Below are positions 8,678 through 17,205 of a DNA stretch of 64,000 nucleotides, piece by piece. The notes under the pieces were generated by a model. The model made no database searches and was not told where the DNA came from. It saw only the letters and a list, made by a program, of their open reading frames with translations. Location of the stretch: the NCBI RefSeq assembly GCF_022346995.1, contig NZ_JAKRNM010000001.1, forward strand, positions 1,426,001-1,490,000, given 5' to 3'. The position numbers were made by a program, and so were the translations under genes. The stretch's first letter is position 1. Each line of letters begins with the position of its first letter. The DNA comes from Paenibacillus sp. ACRRY (GTDB lineage: Bacteria > Bacillota > Bacilli > Paenibacillales > Paenibacillaceae).

Positions 8678-9361
8678 ATGAAGTTAAGTACTGGGATAAA
8701 AATCCTTTTGGCCGATGATGAACCACATATTTTGCAATTTTTGGAGCTTGGATTGAGCAATGAGGGCTTCGATGTACGCACAGCTCCAGATGGTGCTGCA
8801 GCGCTCGAACTTGCGCTTGAGTTTCGTCCGCATATGGCCATTTTGGATGTCATGATGCCGGAAATGGATGGATTCGAGGTGGTTGAACGACTGCGCAAGA
8901 CCGGAGCCCAGGTTGGAGTCATCATGCTTACAGCCAAGGATGAAGTCGAGAATCGGGTTAAAGGTCTGTGGCTTGGTGCTGACGATTATATGATCAAGCC
9001 CTTTGCCTTCGATGAGCTGCTCGCCCGGATTCAGGCAAGGCTGCGCAATCAGTTTCCATTGCTCATTGGGGCCGTAACACATGGTCCTTTCCGAATCGAC
9101 GATCAGCGCAAGGAGATCACGTATCATAATCAGATTCTTGAGTTGTCCCCTACCGAATATGAACTATTGAAGTTCATTGTTCTGAACCACGGCATCGTGC
9201 TAAGCAAGGCAACAATTCTTAGTCGTGTGTGGGGGTATGATTTTGGCGGAGAAGAAAATATTGTCGAGGTCTATATACGTTCACTGCGTGACAAACTTGG
9301 GGATAAAGAGCACAAACTCATTCGCACTCTTCGGGGTGTTGGATACCGAGTGGATCTCTGA
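8678..9361 (+). CDS. OmpR-family response regulator
   Basis: A 227-residue DNA-binding regulator. The receiver domain (residues 6-120) has the acidic pair ADDE (12-15), phospho-acceptor Asp57 in AILDVMMPEMDG, the switch Thr in MLTAKDE and Lys in IKPF. The C-terminal winged helix (about 130-227) contains SPTEYELLKF and the RGVGYR wing. GGGAGG lies 11 bases before the ATG at 8678. The stop overlaps the start of the histidine kinase by one base (TGATG), so the two are co-translated. Divergence from the GT39 operon suggests it regulates cell-envelope glycosylation, which is inference. Confidence 0.92.
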   Translation: MKLSTGIKILLADDEPHILQFLELGLSNEGFDVRTAPDGAAALELALEFRPHMAILDVMMPEMDGFEVVERLRKTGAQVGVIMLTAKDEVENRVKGLWLGADDYMIKPFAFDELLARIQARLRNQFPLLIGAVTHGPFRIDDQRKEITYHNQILELSPTEYELLKFIVLNHGIVLSKATILSRVWGYDFGGEENIVEVYIRSLRDKLGDKEHKLIRTLRGVGYRVDL

Positions 9362-10899
9362 TGAGTCATTCGAGGAAATCAACTACCAAATCTCTACTGG
9401 GACGACTGCAGCGGTTGATCTGGCCCCGTTCGCTCCGTTCTCAGCTGCTCGCACGTTCTCTGTTTATTCTTGCAGCCTTATTCTTGTTAATTGGCATTTT
9501 TCAGTTCTGGATTATGGAAAGCTTCCTGTATCGCAATCAGGCCAAAACGATGGAAGAGCAGATCATGTCCATGCCTCCTGTCTGGCTCGGCTTATCTTCG
9601 CGGAATGAATCATTCAACAACCCATTTGCCGGACAGGCAGGCACGGATGCACGCGTGTCGGGTAACAGGATGCTCTACATTCCCGATCGTTCACTTGCCC
9701 TATTCGATCAAAATGGCACATTCGAGGATATATTCGGTAAAGAAGACGGTCTGGCAGCTCCCCAACTCACTGCCGCCGAATACAAAACAATTACGAACCA
9801 ATTAATGGACAAACGACATGCTCCATACCAGATCGTGACGGATCGTACAGGCAGTGAGCAATTAATCGTTTTTGCCTCGCCCGGTCCACGCAATAGGGAT
9901 TTCACCATGGTTCAGATGGGTACCCCTACGAAACCAATAAGAGATTTGATTGTCAAACAGCTGCTCATCTTCGTCATGTTATCTCTTCTGGCGATGGTCG
10001 CGGGTCTCATTCTCTATACCAGAACGCTCCGCCGTACACTGATTCCGTTGTCCAGTATGGTCGATACCGTACAGCGGATCGATGCAGGCAGCTTGGCAGA
10101 ACGCCTTCCCGCCACGCAGGGTCAACAGGAAGTGGATCAGCTCGCGCAGTCGTTTAATGGCATGCTCGAAAGGCTTGAGCAATCATTTGAAGCGGAACGT
10201 GAATCCAAGGAACAGATGCAGCGTTTCCTGTCCGATGCTTCCCATGAACTGCGGACTCCATTGACGTCCATCCACGGATTCATTGAAGTTCTCCAGCGGG
10301 GCGCAGCGTCCAATAGTGAACAACTTTATAGGGCACTGGACAGCATGTATGGCGAGTCTGTTCGAATTAACAAGCTGGTTGAAGATTTGCTTATGCTAAC
10401 CAAGCTTGATCATGCTCCGAAGCAAGAACAGGAGATTATTCAGCTGGATCATTTGCTGCTGGAGATGCAGCCACAGCTGAACATGATGGCACGGGAACGC
10501 CATGTACACTTCGACCTGACTGCCGGTTTATCCATCATGGCTGAGCCGCACAAGCTGAAGCAGGTGGTACTCAATTTGTTCCACAATGCGGTGCAGCACA
10601 CGCACCCGGAATCCGGTTCCATTACTGTGACGCTATATGCTGTTCATAACAAGGCAGAACTGACCGTAAACGACAACGGCACCGGCATTGAGCCAGAACA
10701 TCTTCCCCATATTTTTGAACGCTTCTATCGAACCAGCTCTTCCCGCTCCAGAAAGGAAGGCGGCGCCGGCCTTGGTCTGGCCATTACACATTCCATTGTG
10801 GAAGCACATGGCGGGAGTATTGCGGTGAATAGCAAGTTAGGTGGCGGAACAACGTTTACCATTTTACTGCCTTTGTATGAGACAACTTTCGATCATTAG
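9361..10899 (+). CDS. membrane sensor histidine kinase
   Basis: A 512-residue sensor with membrane helices at about residues 34-52 and 201-220 enclosing a 150-residue extracytoplasmic sensor, then HAMP (about 220-275), HisKA with His295 in SDASHELRTP, and HATPase_c with the N box (LFHNAVQHT), G1 (DNGTGIEP), F box and G2 (GAGLGLAI). All catalytic motifs are present. It overlaps the response-regulator gene and presumably phosphorylates it. The signal is not identifiable from the sensor domain. A hairpin follows the stop codon. Confidence 0.92.
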   Translation: MSHSRKSTTKSLLGRLQRLIWPRSLRSQLLARSLFILAALFLLIGIFQFWIMESFLYRNQAKTMEEQIMSMPPVWLGLSSRNESFNNPFAGQAGTDARVSGNRMLYIPDRSLALFDQNGTFEDIFGKEDGLAAPQLTAAEYKTITNQLMDKRHAPYQIVTDRTGSEQLIVFASPGPRNRDFTMVQMGTPTKPIRDLIVKQLLIFVMLSLLAMVAGLILYTRTLRRTLIPLSSMVDTVQRIDAGSLAERLPATQGQQEVDQLAQSFNGMLERLEQSFEAERESKEQMQRFLSDASHELRTPLTSIHGFIEVLQRGAASNSEQLYRALDSMYGESVRINKLVEDLLMLTKLDHAPKQEQEIIQLDHLLLEMQPQLNMMARERHVHFDLTAGLSIMAEPHKLKQVVLNLFHNAVQHTHPESGSITVTLYAVHNKAELTVNDNGTGIEPEHLPHIFERFYRTSSSRSRKEGGAGLGLAITHSIVEAHGGSIAVNSKLGGGTTFTILLPLYETTFDH

Positions 10900-10904
10900 C
10901 ATGA

Positions 10905-10950
10905 CCAATAACCCTTCCCAGCTCCTTAGGGACTGTGAGAGGGTTATTGG
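10905..10950 (+). terminator. hairpin after the histidine kinase
   Basis: The inverted repeat CCAATAACCC / GGGTTATTGG with about 26 bases between arms lies right after the kinase stop. The following bases are only moderately T-rich, so termination may be partial. Confidence 0.5.
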
Positions 10951-10973
10951 CTTAATACTCATTCTTTTCAATT

Positions 10974-11564
10974 CTAAGCTCCTACGGTAAGTATATAGTC
11001 TATTTTTTCAATCCAATAATGTTGTTCATCTGCAAGCACTGTTTCCCATCCAAGCTGCATAGCAGGTTTGAAGTTTTTTGATTGATCATCCACAAATATA
11101 ATACGAGTTCTCAAGTTCATATGGGATTCTACGATTTCATAAATCTCTCTATGGGGTTTGCAGAACCCAACCTGATTTGAAATGGTAATACTTTTGGTGT
11201 GTTTTTCGATCGTCAGCAATATCGGTTTAACCCATTCATGGCAATGATTACTTAGCAGATGTATGTCAGCGTGCTGACTCCATCGTTCAAGATAATGTAT
11301 CGCAGGTAATGTTTCTGTCGTACGATTTAGTAATTCATACGCATAGGTTTTGTCTATCTTGGGGTATTGCAATTGCAACCAGATCCAGAACTGTTCCTCT
11401 TTCAATTTTCCTGTCCACAGGTCTTTCCGAATAGCGCTCAGCTGTTCAATGAATATAGGGAAAGTCGTGCCTGCATGACCTGCGAGCTCCCGCCAAAATG
11501 AAGAGGAAAGATTCGTAATCAGAACTCCAGCTATATCCAAAACAAGCTGAGGCTTATCTTCCAT
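10974..11564 (-). CDS. HAD-superfamily hydrolase
   Basis: A 196-residue protein with HAD motifs: I in LVLDIAGVL (residues 8-16), II in HLLSNH (about 103-108), III Lys in FCKPHREIY, and IV in IIFVDDQSKNF. In motif I the first Asp is present but the second position is Ala (DIA) instead of the usual Asp; the YihX-like subgroup often has Gly there. A GGTGATGG ribosome binding site precedes the ATG. Substrate unknown. It is followed by the two-component operon's end (convergent). Confidence 0.75.
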   Translation of the reverse strand: MEDKPQLVLDIAGVLITNLSSSFWRELAGHAGTTFPIFIEQLSAIRKDLWTGKLKEEQFWIWLQLQYPKIDKTYAYELLNRTTETLPAIHYLERWSQHADIHLLSNHCHEWVKPILLTIEKHTKSITISNQVGFCKPHREIYEIVESHMNLRTRIIFVDDQSKNFKPAMQLGWETVLADEQHYWIEKIDYILTVGA

Positions 11565-11628
11565 TCCATCACCTCTGTTAAGATAGACTTCTCACGTAAA
11601 TGTTCCTTTTCCATATCCCTTACCCACA

Positions 11629-12177
11629 CTAACTTTCCGGTTTCCATGACTGTATCACCTTATGATTGACATCGATGGCATGGATATTGTTGAACGTCTC
11701 CATGAGACTAAGCTCTGATTCGTTTTGAAAGGCTACTGGCATTCTCACGATAAACGTATTATTTATTGCTTTTACATCCTGGGTCTCTCCATTGATATAA
11801 TCAATTTGAAACTTGACAATGGAGATGTCGGAATATAAGGCACCCCATATGAAATTTCCGCGATTGTTTTTGGGCTCCGCGACAACGAGGAACGCAGGAC
11901 CTAAATCTGAACTGGCCGTCCAACCCGACTCACTGTCCGCATTTACATGAAATCTTCCACGCTTTTGCTCATAGGCTGCGAATACATACTGTGTTTCGTC
12001 CAGGTAAAGAACCGACTCATTCTTCTGATCAACATTCACAATCTTCACCTGTGTCTTCCAATTGGATTGGACAGCCTGGTCCAATGTTGGATATCCGAAG
12101 ATCCGATTCGAGAAAAGGTTGAGACCTGCAATGAGCAGCACAAGCAGACTGATGCTTATCCATATTATTTTCTTCAT
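11629..12177 (-). CDS. membrane-anchored protein of unknown function
   Basis: The 182-residue product starts with a single hydrophobic helix (residues 4-23) after MKK, consistent with a signal anchor, then a soluble extracytoplasmic part with beta-like alternation and no motif I recognise. The ribosome binding site is a run of G's (GGGGGG) a few bases before the ATG. It lies between a HAD hydrolase and a VOC protein on the same strand with gaps of 41-64 bases, so co-transcription is possible. No function is proposed. Confidence 0.65.
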   Translation of the reverse strand: MKKIIWISISLLVLLIAGLNLFSNRIFGYPTLDQAVQSNWKTQVKIVNVDQKNESVLYLDETQYVFAAYEQKRGRFHVNADSESGWTASSDLGPAFLVVAEPKNNRGNFIWGALYSDISIVKFQIDYINGETQDVKAINNTFIVRMPVAFQNESELSLMETFNNIHAIDVNHKVIQSWKPES

Positions 12178-12218
12178 GTTCCCCCCTTTTACACCTTACC
12201 TTCTATTCATTTCACGAG

Positions 12219-12569
12219 CTAACACTTGCACACCATTAACAGGTTTCCATCCGGATCCTGAAAGTTAAACCAATGATCATGCTCAATGGGTGTTGTTATA
12301 TGAACATCTTTGGATTGCATAAACGCAAAGGCTTCCTCAATATCTTCCGTATCAAAATGGAATGCAGGCGTTTTGAAGGTATGCTCCTCGGCATAAATTT
12401 TGCTGTCCAGTACAATCCGTGTTCCGTTCATCGGAATGATATATAAGTGTCCAAACAATATCTCGCCATCCGTAGGCAAGCCCAAGATGTCACAATACCA
12501 ATCTCGCGCGCGCTCAATGTTACGGACTGGAATAAACACTGTACCGATCTGATTTAATAGAGGGCTCAT
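12219..12569 (-). CDS. VOC (glyoxalase/bleomycin-resistance) superfamily protein
   Basis: A 116-residue single-module VOC fold: GTVFIPVRNIERARDWYCDI at the first beta-alpha unit, with PAFHFDTEDIEEAFAFM and WFNFQDPDGNLL near the end. These small proteins bind a metal and act as dioxygenases, isomerases, or antibiotic sequestering proteins. The start codon overlaps the stop of the upstream GNAT gene (ATGA type), so the pair is translationally coupled. The substrate is unknown; a detoxification or resistance role is possible but unproven. Confidence 0.8.
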   Translation of the reverse strand: MSPLLNQIGTVFIPVRNIERARDWYCDILGLPTDGEILFGHLYIIPMNGTRIVLDSKIYAEEHTFKTPAFHFDTEDIEEAFAFMQSKDVHITTPIEHDHWFNFQDPDGNLLMVCKC

Positions 12570-13141
12570 GCCAATCCCTCCTTCTCCATGAACTCCTCCT
12601 TAGTCAACCCAAACAGGATCATGTCATGGTACTTGCCATTCGTGTATATAACCTTGCGTCGTACGCCTTCCTGAACGCAACCCAGCTTTCTCATCATGGC
12701 TGCTGAAGGTTCGTTCCCTTCAAGGACACTATCATTGAATTTATTCAGTCTTCTCTCGAAAAAGGCATACTTCAGCAGAATGCGAACGGCTCGCGTTCCA
12801 ACCCCTTTGCCCCGATGATCACGGTCAACCTGAATACCAATGCTGAATGTGCCGTTCCGCTCGTCTATACTGTTTATGTTAGCGCCCCCAAGGTACTCTC
12901 CATGCCAATCCTCAATCGAGAACATGATGCGTCCATGTGTACTGGAGAAATTGGAGAAGTTTTCTGTAAAATGTTTGGCCTCGGCAGACGTCGGCGGCAG
13001 TTCTACTGCACATTCGAGCAGACGACGAGCAGATGTATCAAAACGATTATAATAATGAGCTTCCCAATCTTCCTCGCGCAGAGCACGCAGCCGGATCAGC
13101 TCATCCTGCCAAAAGTACTGACTATAGTCAATCTCTCTCAT
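12566..13141 (-). CDS. GNAT-family N-acetyltransferase
   Basis: A 191-residue acetyltransferase of the RimJ/RimL-like group. It has IRLRALREEDWEAHY at residues 16-30, the beta4 strand GTFSIGIQVDRDHRGKGVGT where R/Q-x-x-G-x-G binds acetyl-CoA, NEPSAAMMRKLGCVQEG, and a C-terminal MILFGLTKEE. The start at 13141 (MREIDY) follows a GGGGATGAAG box; a longer in-frame start at 13240 has an N-terminus that does not fit the family. It overlaps the VOC gene downstream. The acceptor molecule is unknown. Confidence 0.8.
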   Translation of the reverse strand: MREIDYSQYFWQDELIRLRALREEDWEAHYYNRFDTSARRLLECAVELPPTSAEAKHFTENFSNFSSTHGRIMFSIEDWHGEYLGGANINSIDERNGTFSIGIQVDRDHRGKGVGTRAVRILLKYAFFERRLNKFNDSVLEGNEPSAAMMRKLGCVQEGVRRKVIYTNGKYHDMILFGLTKEEFMEKEGLA

Positions 13142-13313
13142 TTCTTCATCCCCATTTCCCTTGTACTCACCATCTGTTGAACTAAAGCTATGATAACCCA
13201 AATTGTGGAATCTGTGGTAGATCTTTTTCCATGAGTGCACGCCAAACAGCCCCCAAGCAAAACATTCTGCCAGGAGACTGTGATTTATTTTTATATACGA
13301 TGAAACACTCCGA

Positions 13314-13607
13314 TTATTCCGAGTATTGGGGCTTCGTCACGCGATCAGGAACCGATTCGTCGAAGACATCCTGACCTGGATAATCTCGTACTTCCCCTTC
13401 ATGGAGCTCGTGGTTCTCATAGTCAAACCGATGTGCGGATCGCTGATCCACTCGCCACGGAGAACTCTTTCCAAGTGATTCTGACAGTAACGATGAGCCG
13501 TAAGGACCTTCCGGAAACTCCTCCAGTGCCAGATCATTCCGCTGCGACTCCACCGTAGACAGATCGGTATATTCACTCCGCTCTTCCTGCAAAAATTTAT
13601 CCTTCAT
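13314..13607 (-). CDS. small hydrophilic protein of unknown function
   Basis: A 97-residue, highly charged, probably disordered protein rich in Glu, Ser and Asp (ERSEYTDLSTVESQ, HELHEGEVRDYPGQ). No membrane segment or known motif is visible. The start at 13607 is chosen because GGAGG lies 8 bases upstream; an ATG five codons earlier overlaps that ribosome binding site. The clean start signal supports translation. Function unknown. Confidence 0.6.
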   Translation of the reverse strand: MKDKFLQEERSEYTDLSTVESQRNDLALEEFPEGPYGSSLLSESLGKSSPWRVDQRSAHRFDYENHELHEGEVRDYPGQDVFDESVPDRVTKPQYSE

Positions 13608-13750
13608 CGTTCGTCCCTCCATATCCGCTTTGAGGTATCCAAAGCACGTCTATTTTGAGCGAAAACCATATTAATTATGCATAATCACTGGAAAACACTG
13701 CGTTTCATGCCTTGATTCATGGGAGGAATCTGTGCTGTGCTCTCTCGTCA

Positions 13751-15481
13751 TCACTTACGTATCGATATGAACAAAACAAAAACAATAAGGCCTATACCAC
13801 AGATGATCGTATCCCTTTTGGACCATACCAACAGGGTGGAACGTACGCCCAGCATGGGATTTTCTCGCACTTTCCGCATTTCCATGGCAATCGTCATATC
13901 TTCTGCTCGCTGCAATAACGACATTAATAAAGGGATAACCATCGGTCCCAGGTCCCGGACCCGAACCGTATTGGGTTTCAGGGCAGCTTTACCGCGAGAC
14001 CGGACAATAAGGGAGAACCGCTGCCACTCGCTCCAGATCATCGGGATAAACCGGAAGATCAATGAAACGGCAAGTGCAAACGAAGCAACGGGCAGCCTGA
14101 TTTTTTTACCTATGCCCAGTACCCAGTTTAACCCTTCTACCATTCGGCCATAAGGCGTGGTAAGGGAAAACCAGAGACTCGCCAAAGTAACGATAAACAA
14201 ACGATACACATTCAGGAGAGTTGCCTCCGCCTGCAGCAAGGAAAAACCGAATCGTAAACTCCCTCCTTCTGCATCAAGCGTGGTTCCAGATAACGCTGTA
14301 GATATGATGAAGAACAGTAATAAGGGCTTCATTAACTTCACGCAGCCTGCCAGAGTCTGACGAGGCAATACACTTAGCGCCAAAATGACCGGTATCAGTG
14401 TGAGGGACAACCCAATCCAGCGGTGCTGCAGCATCGCTGCAGTCACGAGCAGAATGTACAGCAGCCATTTGAGACGTGGGTCCATGTTACGGTAAAGGTC
14501 TTTGGGTGGAAGTACCTCTTGAGCTTCAATGGAACGCTCCGTTTTTGCAGAGTCTTGCTGGCTCCCTTCACTTGTCTCTGGCACACTTGTCTGCTCTTCC
14601 CGCTGGTAAAGTTTATCCGACGCATTAAATGGGGACTGAGCAATACCTGCAGCCATCTCCTCTGGCGTCAATGCCGTGGGCAAATCAATGCCAGCCGCTC
14701 TAAATTGCTGGGCAAGCCGCATAGAAGGCGGCAACCCAATCTCAGCCTTCTCCAGGAGTTCGGGTTGCAAATGGAGTTCTCTCGGTGTAAGATCCGCAAT
14801 CAACTGCCCTTCTCGCAGCAATAGAACACGATCCGCAACCGGCAAAAATGTATCCAGGTCGTGCGTGGCCACAACCGCTCCCTTACCTGCATCTCGGTGC
14901 CGTTCAAGCACGTCAAGCAGAAGCAAAACGCTCTGTGCTTCCAATCCGGCGCTCGGTTCATCAAGCAGCAGCCACTCAGGCTTCGTTGCCGTCCCGAGTG
15001 CGAGGCCGAGCCTTCTTCGTTCACCCCCGCTCAGCGCAAAAGGAGATCTATCCGGATTGAAGCGCTGCTTCATCTCAGCTGGATCCGTTGGCGGATCCCA
15101 TTGTACAAGCGACTCGGTCATCTGGCGTTTCTTTTGCTCTTCCGATAGTGGGTACGGGCGAAGCGAGTACGAGAATTCCTGTTGAATGCTTCGGGCAAAT
15201 AACTGCTGCTCGGGAAACTGGAACACCAATCCCATCTGCAGCAAAATAGACCTTGGTACTTTGCCATTTTGCCAAAATGGTTCACCGTTCAAAGTAATAT
15301 GACCAGTACTTGGCAGTTTAAGACCTGCTATGGTCTGCAATAAAGTGGTTTTACCGGATCCTGTACAGCCTAATAACAGGGTTATCTCACCGCTGTTAAA
15401 CTGAACGGAAATGTCCTGCAAAAGTGCCTTCGTTCCGGATTCAGGCGCTTCTACGGTTACGTGATCTAGTCCAATAGTCAT
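13751..15481 (-). CDS. ECF transporter fusion: EcfA-type ATPase joined to EcfT-type permease
   Basis: One 576-residue protein combines two ECF subunits usually made separately. Residues 1-265 are an ABC ATPase: Walker A GCTGSGKT (38-45), Q-loop FQFPEQQLF (88-95) as in EcfA2, signature LSGGERR (150-156), Walker B LLLDEP (171-176), H-loop ATHD. Residues 265-330 form a polar linker. Residues 331-576 are an EcfT-like membrane domain with about five helices and the cytosolic VRSRGKAAL and MEMRKV coupling segments. It overlaps by 4 bases with the second ATPase gene upstream. With that ATPase and BioY it should form an energised biotin importer. The frame is uninterrupted, so the fusion is not an obvious sequencing artefact. 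Confidence 0.88.
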   Translation of the reverse strand: MTIGLDHVTVEAPESGTKALLQDISVQFNSGEITLLLGCTGSGKTTLLQTIAGLKLPSTGHITLNGEPFWQNGKVPRSILLQMGLVFQFPEQQLFARSIQQEFSYSLRPYPLSEEQKKRQMTESLVQWDPPTDPAEMKQRFNPDRSPFALSGGERRRLGLALGTATKPEWLLLDEPSAGLEAQSVLLLLDVLERHRDAGKGAVVATHDLDTFLPVADRVLLLREGQLIADLTPRELHLQPELLEKAEIGLPPSMRLAQQFRAAGIDLPTALTPEEMAAGIAQSPFNASDKLYQREEQTSVPETSEGSQQDSAKTERSIEAQEVLPPKDLYRNMDPRLKWLLYILLVTAAMLQHRWIGLSLTLIPVILALSVLPRQTLAGCVKLMKPLLLFFIISTALSGTTLDAEGGSLRFGFSLLQAEATLLNVYRLFIVTLASLWFSLTTPYGRMVEGLNWVLGIGKKIRLPVASFALAVSLIFRFIPMIWSEWQRFSLIVRSRGKAALKPNTVRVRDLGPMVIPLLMSLLQRAEDMTIAMEMRKVRENPMLGVRSTLLVWSKRDTIICGIGLIVFVLFISIRK

Positions 15482-16323
15482 CGAGCAGCCTCCTTCACCA
15501 GTTGTTCCGGCCTGAGTGGTGTGGCGGCTTGATTCAAGAACCCTTGCTGTTTGAGAAGGAGAGCTGTTTTTACTGTAAAGGGTGGGTCCAGTCTCAGTCG
15601 CTCACAGGGTGTGCGTCCCTCAGCCATGGTTGCCGGGGTAGTCTCGACCGTACCTCCATAGAAAAATGACGATGGTACCCCATCATATACACTGTGTCCT
15701 TGTTCCATCGCCATAATCCGGTTGCTTAGAGTTGCTTCTTCCAAGTGATGCGTAATCCAGATAACTGCGGTTCCTTGCCGGACGACTGATTCCACAATGG
15801 ATTCTATTCGCTCTCTCGCTCCCGGATCCAGCATAGCTGTAGGTTCATCCAGAACGAGTACATCCGGCCTTGAGGCCAATGCTACCGCAATATTAAGCAG
15901 CTGCTTTTGGCCGCCAGACAGGCGAGATATGGCTGTGTCCGGGGAATATTGAAGGCCTACCATATGTAAAGCGTCTTCTCTACGCCGTAATTGTTCCTCT
16001 ACGGAATCAACGAACGGCGACAGACTAAAATGAAATTCTTCCTCAATCGTATCTCCAAGCACCTGCGCATCTGGCTGCTGAAGCACTCCGCGAACGGCAA
16101 GCCCAGGAGCCGCCTGTCTAGTTCCGCCTGATAGTTGTGTGAAGCCGATTAGCACTGCGGCCAGTGTACTTTTCCCGCTGCCATTGGCTCCCACAATACT
16201 AATCCATTCCCCGGGATATACGTTCAGGGAAACCCCATCGACTGCCTTGCGAACTTGGCCGGATTCGGCCGCATAATGGACTCGTGCATGTTCTAGTTTA
16301 ATTAAAGGCATAACGTCCTGCAT
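15478..16323 (-). CDS. ECF transporter ATPase (EcfA1-like)
   Basis: A 281-residue ABC ATPase with Walker A GANGSGKS, Q-loop LQQPDAQVLG, signature SRLSGGQKQ, Walker B VLVLDEPTAMLDP and H-loop WITHHLEE. The QxP(D/E) Q-loop matches energy-coupling-factor ATPases. The start at 16323 (MQDVMPLIK) has AAAGGA 10 bases upstream; a second ATG at 16311 is possible. It overlaps the downstream EcfA-EcfT fusion by 4 bases, and a BirA operator lies 47 bases upstream shared with bioY, so it is very probably part of a biotin transporter repressed when biotin is plentiful. Confidence 0.9.
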   Translation of the reverse strand: MQDVMPLIKLEHARVHYAAESGQVRKAVDGVSLNVYPGEWISIVGANGSGKSTLAAVLIGFTQLSGGTRQAAPGLAVRGVLQQPDAQVLGDTIEEEFHFSLSPFVDSVEEQLRRREDALHMVGLQYSPDTAISRLSGGQKQLLNIAVALASRPDVLVLDEPTAMLDPGARERIESIVESVVRQGTAVIWITHHLEEATLSNRIMAMEQGHSVYDGVPSSFFYGGTVETTPATMAEGRTPCERLRLDPPFTVKTALLLKQQGFLNQAATPLRPEQLVKEAAR

Positions 16324-16369
16324 CGAAATTTGGTCCTTTCCCTTTTGCTTCTTTTGTGGTACGATCCAA

Positions 16370-16404
16370 ATCGTTAACCACCGTTTCTTGTTTTGGTTAA
16401 CAAT
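16370..16404. promoter_or_regulatory. BirA (biotin repressor) operator
   Basis: The sequence GTTAACC, 15 bases, then GGTTAACAAT forms the dyad expected for the Gram-positive BirA box (consensus TTGTTAACC-N14/15-GGTTAACAA). It lies in the gap between the divergent ECF operon and bioY, 32 bases from the bioY ATG and 47 from the ECF ATG, well placed to shut both promoters. Identification is by established consensus; binding is not shown. Confidence 0.88.
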
Positions 16405-16436
16405 AAGATTACCAAAATCGAAAGGATTGTTCAATC

Positions 16437-17027
16437 ATGAAGTTATCTTTACGTGGTATTGTATTCAGTGCACTCATGGCAGCTATACTCGTTCTTTTTG
16501 GTTACATAAGTATTCCCATCGGTTTCTCACCCGTCCCCATTACGCTGCAGACGCTTGCCGTCATGCTGGCGGGAGGATTACTGGGCCCGTTATACGGTTT
16601 TCTAAGTATTGCTCTCGTCGTTATTTTGACGGCTCTCGGGTTCCCGCTTCTGCACGGGGCTGGCGGCCTCGCCGTACTTCTGGGTCCAACAGGCGGATAC
16701 GTCATCATGTGGCCTTTCGCCGCCCTGCTCATTGGATTGCTGCTGGCACGAATCAAGCTGAGAGGAATCGGCGGTTATGTACTGGCATTTATCGTGTTTG
16801 AACTGTTCGGATCGCTGCTGATCTATGTCTCAGGCGTACCTTGGCTGGCTTATGCCTATAAAATGTCTCTTCCGGAAGCCATGATTCAAGGTTTCTATCC
16901 TTACATTATCGGAGATCTGATCAAAGCACTCTTTGCTGCAATCATTATCGCTCCAGTTCGTATGGTATACCCGCCGCAGCGACTGACAGGTAATTTGAAT
17001 TCGACCATTGTGAAGGCAGATTCCTAA
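16437..17027 (+). CDS. bioY: BioY biotin transporter S component
   Basis: The substrate-binding membrane subunit of a biotin ECF importer. The 196-residue protein has six predicted helices with the BioY signatures GFSPVPITLQTLAVMLAG, the GGPTGGY-like LGPTGGYVIMWP and a final helix after YIIGDLIKA. Length is typical. AAAGGA precedes the ATG. It is divergent from the two ECF energising genes and shares a BirA operator with them, which links all three to biotin scavenging. A perfect hairpin terminator follows. Confidence 0.95.
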   Translation: MKLSLRGIVFSALMAAILVLFGYISIPIGFSPVPITLQTLAVMLAGGLLGPLYGFLSIALVVILTALGFPLLHGAGGLAVLLGPTGGYVIMWPFAALLIGLLLARIKLRGIGGYVLAFIVFELFGSLLIYVSGVPWLAYAYKMSLPEAMIQGFYPYIIGDLIKALFAAIIIAPVRMVYPPQRLTGNLNSTIVKADS

Positions 17028-17056
17028 GGAACACATAATATAACTATTGCTCAAGC

Positions 17057-17117
17057 CAAAAAGTCGTTTCCGCGTGCAAGTAGGTACTTACGTCCACGCA
17101 GGAAACGACTTTTTAAA
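17057..17117 (+). terminator. strong terminator after bioY
   Basis: AAAAAGTCGTTTCC pairs perfectly with GGAAACGACTTTTT, extended by GCGTG/CACGC inside; the T run ends the structure. It lies between bioY and the convergent SDR gene and may work both ways. Confidence 0.88.
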
Positions 17118-17205
17118 TAGCAATGAGAAACTTAGCTAATGAAATGAATCATGAAAGTGATTCTTGCTCCCCAGCTCTAACGACCAGTTAGCGAACAGGA
17201 ATCTT

